Shown here piece after piece: positions 24,248 through 30,568 of a DNA stretch of 34,598 bases (positions are counted from its first letter, which is position 1; every line of letters starts with the position of its first letter). Both the position numbers and the translations under genes were made by a program. Source of the stretch: Fimbriimonadaceae bacterium (GTDB taxonomy: Bacteria > Armatimonadota > Fimbriimonadia > Fimbriimonadales > Fimbriimonadaceae); the NCBI GenBank assembly GCA_020849075.1, contig JADLGZ010000010.1, forward strand, positions 1-34,598. Reading direction: 5' to 3'. Under the pieces are notes generated by a model. That model was not told the origin of the DNA, did no database searches, and saw only the letters and a program-made list of their open reading frames with translations.

Positions 24248-24633
24248 CAATAGTTCTGAAAAGCCTTGTGGCTTTTTCGGCAATATGTGTTGCCGGTAAA
24301 CTCTATTTTGATCGGGTAAGTGAAGAGTTGAAACACAATCAGCTCCGTACTGGTTCGCAGATTGTTAGTGAGGCATACAGTGGTAAGGCCCTTGATCTTA
24401 GTAGCAATCCGGTGGCGAGAAAGTTAGTACGTATTGCGGAAGATTATGGTGAGGTTCAATCGTTCGATATAGTCGAGGCGGGCGCGGTGCCGTACAAAGA
24501 CGTAGCCACATTTATCATTAGTGTGCGCCGACAGCAAGGCTTTACGACAGAACGCGTAACATTACGGGGTCAAAAAACTGCAGAAGTAAAGGTCATGAGT
24601 ATTCACCGGGAAAAGAGCACCCCAGAGAATTAA
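24226..24633 (+). CDS. Putative membrane-anchored immunity protein for the element 2 Rhs toxin
   Basis: The 135-aa product starts inside the Rhs 3' end (22-bp overlap). After a basic start (MGKRK) a single membrane segment, about residues 7-24, is followed by a soluble domain with no recognised family. A basic N-terminus with one membrane segment suggests an N-in orientation with the soluble domain in the periplasm. The ATG at 24226 is chosen over an upstream start at 24199 that would put charged residues before the segment. Immunity is inferred from order and overlap. Confidence 0.65.
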   Translation: MGKRKAVAIVLKSLVAFSAICVAGKLYFDRVSEELKHNQLRTGSQIVSEAYSGKALDLSSNPVARKLVRIAEDYGEVQSFDIVEAGAVPYKDVATFIISVRRQQGFTTERVTLRGQKTAEVKVMSIHREKSTPEN

Positions 24634-24738
24634 AGCAAAAAAGACTGTCTTGTTCACAAGATTTCGTTTCTACAAATTGGTGGGCTCCCCAGGGAACCAA
24701 CCGTTGGGTGGCACGGATCCCAATTGCGGGTAGAATTC

Positions 24739-25110
24739 ATGCCCGACTCTTTGGAGTCGGGCAAGATTTACGTCTCGATGGAGCACGGCGTCGCAATACA
24801 CATGTGCTGCTGCGGCTGTGGAAACAGAGTCGTAACACCAATAGCCCCATCGGAATGGCAGCTAACGTACAACGGCAAGGTTGTCAGCCTCACTCCTTCC
24901 ATAGGAAACTGGAGCTTCCCATGCCGCTCTCACTATTGGCTCACGCCAAAGGGCATCCGATGGGCCGAACAGTGGAGCGACGATCAGATCGCAAGGAATC
25001 GCGCGGAGTCAGCTCCGGTTGATGGAGACAATCCCCTACTTGCAGGGGAATCAGACCACGCCAGCCATCCAACTTGGTGGCAGCGTCTAATAAAGTTCTT
25101 TGGCCTTTGA
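24739..25110 (+). CDS. DUF6527-like zinc-binding-type protein, orphan
   Basis: The 123-aa protein reads SMEHGVAIHMCCCGCGNRVV, then PSEWQLTYNGKVVSLTPSIG, NWSFPCRSHYWLTPKGIRWA. This matches my memory of the DUF6527 family: a Cys cluster, a SLxPSIGNW block and CxSHYWI. Those proteins occur beside ThiF-type E1, E2-like and multi-ubiquitin-like proteins in bacterial ubiquitin-like conjugation or defence loci. None of those partners is visible here, so it is an orphan or a remnant. It sits in the last slot before the right att site. The ATG at 24739 is used; a TTG at 24724 would add five residues. Confidence 0.68.
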   Translation: MPDSLESGKIYVSMEHGVAIHMCCCGCGNRVVTPIAPSEWQLTYNGKVVSLTPSIGNWSFPCRSHYWLTPKGIRWAEQWSDDQIARNRAESAPVDGDNPLLAGESDHASHPTWWQRLIKFFGL

Positions 25111-25240
25111 CCATTGTACGCGAATCAGACATGAGGCCCCTAAACTGTATGCAACCACGGAAGGTGCGGGGCCTTCCTTTTTGAGATCAATGCATTTGTT
25201 TGCTGGGCGTACTCTTGACCCGGGGGGAAGTAGTTTATTG

Positions 25241-25258
25241 GTCTCTCCAAGGTCTCTC
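25241..25258 (+). promoter_or_regulatory. Two phased GTCTCTC heptamers left of attachment core 3
   Basis: GTCTCTC begins at 25241 and 25252, 11 bp apart, and the second ends 77 bases before the core, identical in geometry to the pair before core 2. Confidence 0.58.
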
Positions 25259-25334
25259 AATTGGGAGAGCAATACTGAGAATATCTGAGACAGTGGTAGA
25301 CTCCAAAAAAGTTGGCGGAGCTTGCAGAATTCCT

Positions 25335-25379
25335 ATGACACTGTAGGGGTCACAGGTTCAAGTCCTGTACCGACCACCA
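25335..25379 (+). repeat. attachment core, copy 3 (element 2 / element 3 junction)
   Basis: The third perfect 45-bp copy of the tRNA-Val 3' part. It closes element 2 and opens element 3. Only tRNA 3' sequence is present, so this is not a functional tRNA gene. Confidence 0.93.
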
Positions 25380-25438
25380 TCCTTTTTGAACCTAAAGAGC
25401 TTGCTTCCGAAGCACTTTTGCGAATTCACTCCGGCGAG

Positions 25439-25469
25439 GTCTCTCAGTTAGTCTCTCAAATGGTCTCTC
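25439..25469 (+). promoter_or_regulatory. Three phased GTCTCTC heptamers right of attachment core 3
   Basis: GTCTCTC begins at 25439, 25451 and 25463, spaced 12 bp, 60 bp after the core. The geometry equals that at element 2. Confidence 0.6.
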
Positions 25470-25566
25470 AATTGCGCCCCCAGAAAGTTGAGGGCCGGTT
25501 GAGCGGCGACTCAATTCTAAGGCAGATCATCCTGACGCCAAGGAATGGCCATTACAGCATTGGCCT

Positions 25567-25806
25567 ATGGATCAAGCAAAGCTGTGCTACACCGTTGAGG
25601 AAGCAGCCAACCTTCTTTCGATAAGCCGCGCGCAGGTGTATCGACTCATTGATAAGGCCGAACTCGGCTCCGTAGCAGTTGGGAGGTCGCGGAGGATCAC
25701 CCATGCCCAATTGCTGAATTTTCTTACAGGGCTTGAGGCAAAAGACAATTCGTCCTTGCCCACGTGGCAAGCGATTCGCATGAAGCGGCAACACGAGCAA
25801 CGCTGA
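25567..25806 (+). CDS. Excisionase-family DNA-binding protein (element 3)
   Basis: The 79-aa protein is very similar to the element 2 protein (MDQAKLCYTVEEAANLLSIS, then AVGRSRRITHAQLLNFL). It ends 4 bp before int3. It is probably the directionality factor for this element. Near identity of the helix-turn-helix with that of element 2 suggests that each could act on the other's ends. Confidence 0.82.
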   Translation: MDQAKLCYTVEEAANLLSISRAQVYRLIDKAELGSVAVGRSRRITHAQLLNFLTGLEAKDNSSLPTWQAIRMKRQHEQR

Positions 25807-25810
25807 ACGC

Positions 25811-26956
25811 ATGGGACATCGAGCCGACAATAATGACGGCTCATGCCGTGAAATCTTAACAGGAAAGCACGCCGGCAAATGGCGGGTCCAATTTACACTC
25901 CGCACTGACACAGGTAGAAAGAATCGCTTATCCCGGATTTTTCGCACCAAGACTGAGGCAAAGTCGTTTCTTCACCAGCTATTGAGAGGTGAACGTATTG
26001 AGTCGACCTTGGTCTGCAAGGAAACAACCATGGGAGACTGGTTTGAGTGGCTTGCCGAGAATGATTGGCCCGAGTCGATTGCTTCAGTTACCATAGCTCA
26101 ACGAAGAGCAAGGTTTAGGAAGTATGCCCAGGCACACTTTGGGCGGATGCCCTTGTCCGCAATCGATGCGGTGCGCGTTAGAGCCTTTTATCAAGAGCTA
26201 AGGGCGCAAGGAGCAAGCGCTTCGCTGGTTGCTTCTGTGAAGAGTGACCTTGTCAGAGCATTTGGGCAAGCCATCACTCCTTACCACAAGGTGCCATCAT
26301 CTCACGCCAACCCGTTCCGTCTCTCCTTACCTGCCTCCCAGCGCCGAGTGGCGATTGCCTTGTCGGTCGATGAAGTAAGAGCAGCAATTCAAGCACCATT
26401 GCTCGACGGGAGTCAACGCGCCCTACTCGGGCTCCTTCTACTGGCGGGCCTTCGACTGGGTGAGGTCATGGCTGTGACTAAGCAGCAACTAAGGATTGAT
26501 GAAAATCTTATTGCTGTCGATAGGGCCGTCAAGGTCGAATTCGGTGGCAAGCAAAGCATTGGACTTCCTAAGAAGGATAAGGTCCGCAATGCAGTAATGT
26601 GCCAAACACTGAAGTCAATCTTACTTCCATATATTGCGGACCTCGAACCGGAGGCACTTCTGTGGCCCGCATCATGTGAGAACAAGCCACGAATGAAAAA
26701 GCGCTTCTATGAGTTCTGGAAGGCTACCGCAGCCTTAGCTGGCCTACCTGCAGAAATGTCGCCCCACGACTGCCGGCTGACACATGTAAACCTAATAGAG
26801 AAGCTGATGCCAACGGTTTCAGTGACCACACTTAAAGAGCATGTGGGCCATGCAGCGACGGGCGTAACTGAAGCCAACTATACCCGACCGATCTCTGCCT
26901 CGCAGAGAATCCTAATCATTGAACTTGACCGCGTATTTGGCATTGCCAATTCCTGA
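25811..26956 (+). CDS. Tyrosine recombinase integrase (element 3)
   Basis: The 381-aa protein begins MGHRADNNDGSCREIL and carries the complete catalytic set: AGLRLGEV (Arg), LPKKDKVRN (Lys), SPHDCRLTH (His and Arg), EHVGHAATG (His) and TEANYTRP (Tyr). It is much closer to Int2 than to Int1, at both protein and DNA level, and even the preceding xis and att-flanking DNA follow this pattern. It is expected to act on the tRNA-Val core. Confidence 0.95.
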   Translation: MGHRADNNDGSCREILTGKHAGKWRVQFTLRTDTGRKNRLSRIFRTKTEAKSFLHQLLRGERIESTLVCKETTMGDWFEWLAENDWPESIASVTIAQRRARFRKYAQAHFGRMPLSAIDAVRVRAFYQELRAQGASASLVASVKSDLVRAFGQAITPYHKVPSSHANPFRLSLPASQRRVAIALSVDEVRAAIQAPLLDGSQRALLGLLLLAGLRLGEVMAVTKQQLRIDENLIAVDRAVKVEFGGKQSIGLPKKDKVRNAVMCQTLKSILLPYIADLEPEALLWPASCENKPRMKKRFYEFWKATAALAGLPAEMSPHDCRLTHVNLIEKLMPTVSVTTLKEHVGHAATGVTEANYTRPISASQRILIIELDRVFGIANS

Positions 26957-26984
26957 GCCCAGCACATTGCTGGGCTATTTTTTT
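26956..26984 (+). terminator. Terminator after int (element 3)
   Basis: A 9-bp perfect stem (AGCCCAGCA / TGCTGGGCT) with a 3-nt loop, starting at the int stop, is followed by ATTTTTTT. Confidence 0.85.
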
Positions 26985-27166
26985 CAGATCCTGGCACCTC
27001 GTTTCGAAAGAGGCGCTGGCCCGGAATGAAAACCCATAGATCAAGAACCCCTAGCGTAATGTTGCCTCGCCGGTGAAAACGAATGCCTGTCCCGCCTTGC
27101 GTTTCCCAAATTTTGGCACGACTTTCCAAAATATTTTGGCGTCCTAACGTTCATCCCAGCATGAAG

Positions 27167-27194
27167 TTATATGCAGACACATGTCTAGTATGAT
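27167..27194 (+). promoter_or_regulatory. Possible promoter before the HD-domain unit
   Basis: TATGAT at 27189-27194 with a weak TTATAT at 27167-27172 (16-bp spacer) lies in the gene-free stretch of about 260 bases between the int terminator and the ATG at 27246. Nothing else is recognisable in that stretch. The call is weak. Confidence 0.3.
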
Positions 27195-27245
27195 AAGATG
27201 CGAATGCCTGCACACTAGGTAGCATGCTGGAGACCGTTACACAAA

Positions 27246-27539
27246 ATGAACCCAAACCTTACCGAACGCACCCTACTTCCCACACCCTTGGCTAATGAGA
27301 TGATTTGCTTTATGGGCATTTCAAATGTCGACCTCTTGGATCGAATTGAGCAGTCCGGGCTACTTTCCGACCCGAACACGTATGCCGCCCGTAAGTTGGA
27401 ATTCGACTCTATCAACTTCCTCGCCTTTAGGAATGGCAAAGACTCAATCCGCATCTTCCTTTCAAGGGAGTGGCTAAACGATGTAGAAGTAATGCGGCCC
27501 GAAAGTATCTCATGGCAAGGAGATAACCAGGGAGGCTAA
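27246..27539 (+). CDS. 97-aa protein paired with HD-domain protein
   Basis: This small protein is not recognised. It is soluble, with a moderately acidic centre (ISNVDLLDRIEQSGLLSDPN) and an IRIFLSREWL beta/helix segment near the end. Its stop overlaps the start of the HD-domain gene as TAATG, so the two are translationally coupled and probably work together. A regulator, inhibitor or specificity partner of the HD enzyme is plausible but not shown. Confidence 0.65.
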   Translation: MNPNLTERTLLPTPLANEMICFMGISNVDLLDRIEQSGLLSDPNTYAARKLEFDSINFLAFRNGKDSIRIFLSREWLNDVEVMRPESISWQGDNQGG

Positions 27540-28918
27540 TGCGCGCTCATCTCTATCGAGACCTGATTCATGGGCAGATTCGATTTCCAAGGGTCGAGCT
27601 AGGCCCATCCCCGCAGGATTCTTCAGGTGCAATCGGGTATCTCGTTCCCGGACTAAGGAACACGCCGGCTTTTCAGCGTCTCAGGTCAATCCGCCAAAAC
27701 GGATTGACCAATTTTGTTTTTGCTACCATGGAGCACTCGCGATTTGTCCATAGCATGGGTACTTATTGGATGTGCAATCGAATGTACGACGCCATTGTTC
27801 GCAACTCGGGCTTGAAAGTCGACGAACGGGATCGCACTTTAGTTGCCATCGCTGGACTACTTCACGATATCGGGCACGGCCCATTTTCGCACTCATTTGA
27901 GAAGTCGGTGGAAGGCTTCGATCATGAGGCCATGTCAATCAAGTTGCTCAGAGAGTACGAGCCAATTGCTTCCCTACTCAATGAAGTTGATGATGAGTTC
28001 CTTGAGGACATGATCCCGTATATTGACAAGTCAGCACGAACTGTGGATAAGTGGTCCTACCGCATAGTATCGAGTCAACTAGATGCAGACAGGCTTGACT
28101 ACATGCTTAGAGATTCAAGACTTGCTGGCCTCGATGGGCACGGATTTGATCTTGAACGACTTCTAGACATGCTTACGACTGAGAACGGCAGGATTGCAAT
28201 CGACGATCGGGCTACTCCTACCATTGAAGCTTATCTAGTGATGAGGCTCCACTTGCACGAGATGGTTTACTTCCACAAGGGTGTCAGAGCATCTCAGTCA
28301 CTGTTAGTGAGCATTTTTAAGAGATGTTTTGATCTAATTCGAAGCGGAAGCTTGCAGCATTTAGATTCCCTTCCCAGTGTTGCATCCCACATCTTTCAAT
28401 GCGTTGCTCGAGCTGAGGAAGTCCCAATTGACGCTTATGTTCGTTTTGGCGAGCACCATTGCTGGGTGGCTTTTGACACCTGGGCAACCGAAGCACAAGA
28501 CCACATCTTGCAAGACCTTGCTCAAAGGATCGTTAGCCGCAGGCCATTTAAAGCGATCACCCTTTTGCCAATGGCAAGCGAGGAATCAGAACGGCAGCAA
28601 ATGAATAAAGCAGTTTCTAGGGTCGCGAAGGAGCTGAATAGGTCAGAGGACGAGGTGCGACGTTATTATTGCTTGATCGACGAGCCTCAAACACTAGCCT
28701 ATAAAACATTTGACCCTGACGGGAAAAAGCCTGAAGAAGAGATTTGGTTCAGGGGCCGGGACACCACCATCAAGCGGCTCAGCGAGTACAAGGACAATTC
28801 GATTTTCGAAGCCACAAAAATACCTCGGATCAGCCAATTCTTCATTTTTCCCGAGGAGGGGAGGCGTATCGCGCAGGACACCTTCTCATACAAGGAATAT
28901 GCTGGCCCATCACACTAG
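27539..28918 (+). CDS. HD-domain phosphohydrolase, SAMHD1/dGTPase-like
   Basis: The 459-aa protein has the HD-domain metal and active-site motifs typical of dNTP triphosphohydrolases: MEHSRFVHSMGT (H71), LLHDIGHGPFSHSFE (H109, D110) and SSQLDADRLDYMLRDS (D184). The FQRLRSIRQNGL segment before the first His is also typical. Enzymes of this family split dNTPs into deoxynucleosides and triphosphate, and some protect bacteria from phages by emptying the dNTP pool. The C-terminal region (about 330-459) is not assigned. The gene overlaps the 97-aa gene upstream. A role in defence is inferred from family and location on a mobile element. Confidence 0.85.
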   Translation: MRAHLYRDLIHGQIRFPRVELGPSPQDSSGAIGYLVPGLRNTPAFQRLRSIRQNGLTNFVFATMEHSRFVHSMGTYWMCNRMYDAIVRNSGLKVDERDRTLVAIAGLLHDIGHGPFSHSFEKSVEGFDHEAMSIKLLREYEPIASLLNEVDDEFLEDMIPYIDKSARTVDKWSYRIVSSQLDADRLDYMLRDSRLAGLDGHGFDLERLLDMLTTENGRIAIDDRATPTIEAYLVMRLHLHEMVYFHKGVRASQSLLVSIFKRCFDLIRSGSLQHLDSLPSVASHIFQCVARAEEVPIDAYVRFGEHHCWVAFDTWATEAQDHILQDLAQRIVSRRPFKAITLLPMASEESERQQMNKAVSRVAKELNRSEDEVRRYYCLIDEPQTLAYKTFDPDGKKPEEEIWFRGRDTTIKRLSEYKDNSIFEATKIPRISQFFIFPEEGRRIAQDTFSYKEYAGPSH

Positions 28919-28960
28919 ACCTACCCTGTTTTCAGGGATCTCCGCAGACCTTAGGAATAC

Positions 28961-30568
28961 CTAAGGCAAGAGGACGGCATCGAAAACCGGGTGATCCCAT
29001 ATTAGAACTGAGGACAGTCCTCGAATGCCGCCGTAAAAGTCGGATAGCTTTTGACGGAGCTGGAGGTCACTTGCCCTGATCTGGTTCTCTGCAGTGCTCG
29101 TGGAGATTGCGGAGAAGCTGACGCCATGACGGTGTTCTACGAACACATCGAGTACGATTAAGAGCTTATACCCGAGTGTACGTAGTCTCCAACTTAACTC
29201 CAAATCGTCGGCTCCGAGAAACATTGCTTCGTCAAGGAGACCGCACTCCTTTAGCGTTTCGCGTTTTAGCCCGATACAGAAGCCAATGAGCATTGCGGTC
29301 TCTTCGACCTGTCTATGAAACTGTTCACATAATTCAGCATTATCTTGTGCGCTGGCTTCGTGATCGTATCGAGCTGAAAAGGACTGCCTGCCCATTACGC
29401 GGTCGGAGATTGGTCCTACAGCACCACAACCTGGGATATCAAGAGCTTCCTTAAAGGCTTCTTTCCAATCGCCAATGAAAGTCACATCTGGATTAGCTAA
29501 GACTATGTACTCTCCTGAAGAAAAGCGTATGCCAGCATTGGCAGCCTTAGCGTAACCCAGATTCGAATTCATTCGGCGAAGGTGAATTTGCGGCCACGTA
29601 AGTCGAATCGCCTCAATCTTTTCGCAAGTGCCGTCGCTGCTATCGTTATCGACGACGATGACTTCATCCGACGGCGAAAGATCACGTAATACGCTCAGAA
29701 GGCACTCTTCGATTGTCGACTCGGACTGAAAAGTTACGATGACGACGGACACCCTGCTTATGGCTCCATCGCTAAGTGGCACCCTTGATCTAAGGAGGAG
29801 TTCGCGCTTCTCGGGTTGTCGGTCCAAATCTGGTTGCATCTCAGCGAATGCCAAGACCTGGTATGTGGATAGCTCCCGCGCCGCAACCTCACTTTCTACA
29901 CCCAAGTCACTAGCCGCCCTTACAATTGCATCACATTCAGATGAGCCCAGCATTGTCCTACCTTCACCCTTCACGGTAAAGCCGCATCTCCAAAGGGCTT
30001 TCCGGAGCGAGGCGGGAGTGAAAAACCTTCGGTGAGTGCGGTCAAGCAATCCACTATCCCCATATTCAAACTCACCGTTCAGAAGTTCAAGGACAACAGT
30101 CCAGTGGCCGATGTTTGGCACGCTTGCAATCAAGTGCGCACCGATCTTCAAGTGCGGCTTCAGGCGTACCAGCACACTTTCTGGATCGACAAGGTGCTCT
30201 AGGGTGTCTCCAAAGATGAGGCAGTCAAAGTAATCACGGGGAAGTAGCGAATAGTCTAGCGCTTCAACATCGCCCTTGATCACATGCGTCAGTTTCTTTT
30301 TGGCGACGGTGGCGGCACTTTCATCTAGTTCGATTCCCCAAAACTCGCACCTTCTAGACTGAATGAGCTGGGCACCCAATTCGCCATTTGCGCAGCCCAC
30401 TTCCAAGATGCAGCGAGCTGTTTTGGGCACAACGTCTAGGATTGCCTGATTCACACCATCGTAATAATCTCTCGGTTTCAAGTCCTTACATCTTACGCGC
30501 CTATAGCAATTCTTGGCACAGCATGGGTTAGAATTCGATTTGTGATCTGCGCCGCCTATTGTGTTCAC
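28961..30568 (-). CDS. Fused SAM methyltransferase - family 2 glycosyltransferase
   Basis: The protein is 535 aa from the GTG at 30568; a TTG at 30481 would give a start just before LKPRDYYDGVN and avoid overlap with the divergent gene. The N-terminal half is a class I methyltransferase (CILEVGCANGELG, FWGIELD, FDCLIFGDTLEHL, VPNIGHW, RTHRRFFTPASL). The C-terminal half from about residue 270 is a GT2 domain (VSVVIVTFQSESTIEECLLS, VVDNDSSDGT, LANPDVTF, GFCIGLKRETL, GADDLELSWRLR) co-linear with the separate GT2 at 11381. It probably modifies sugars and transfers them to a surface glycan or glycoprotein. Confidence 0.88.
   Translation of the reverse strand: MNTIGGADHKSNSNPCCAKNCYRRVRCKDLKPRDYYDGVNQAILDVVPKTARCILEVGCANGELGAQLIQSRRCEFWGIELDESAATVAKKKLTHVIKGDVEALDYSLLPRDYFDCLIFGDTLEHLVDPESVLVRLKPHLKIGAHLIASVPNIGHWTVVLELLNGEFEYGDSGLLDRTHRRFFTPASLRKALWRCGFTVKGEGRTMLGSSECDAIVRAASDLGVESEVAARELSTYQVLAFAEMQPDLDRQPEKRELLLRSRVPLSDGAISRVSVVIVTFQSESTIEECLLSVLRDLSPSDEVIVVDNDSSDGTCEKIEAIRLTWPQIHLRRMNSNLGYAKAANAGIRFSSGEYIVLANPDVTFIGDWKEAFKEALDIPGCGAVGPISDRVMGRQSFSARYDHEASAQDNAELCEQFHRQVEETAMLIGFCIGLKRETLKECGLLDEAMFLGADDLELSWRLRTLGYKLLIVLDVFVEHRHGVSFSAISTSTAENQIRASDLQLRQKLSDFYGGIRGLSSVLIWDHPVFDAVLLP

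Larger units (their letters stand above)
14115..25379 (+). mobile_element. Integrative element 2 (two toxin loci)
   Basis: The element lies between the second and third 45-bp repeats, 11,220 bp repeat to repeat. It carries xis, int, an orphan YD peptide, a minus-strand zincin/Rhs-hinge toxin with lipoprotein immunity, the NifU-like/Cys-rich/Rhs/immunity operon and a DUF6527-like gene. No transfer or replication genes are visible. Its integrase and att-flanking DNA are closer to element 3 than to element 1. Confidence 0.88.
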
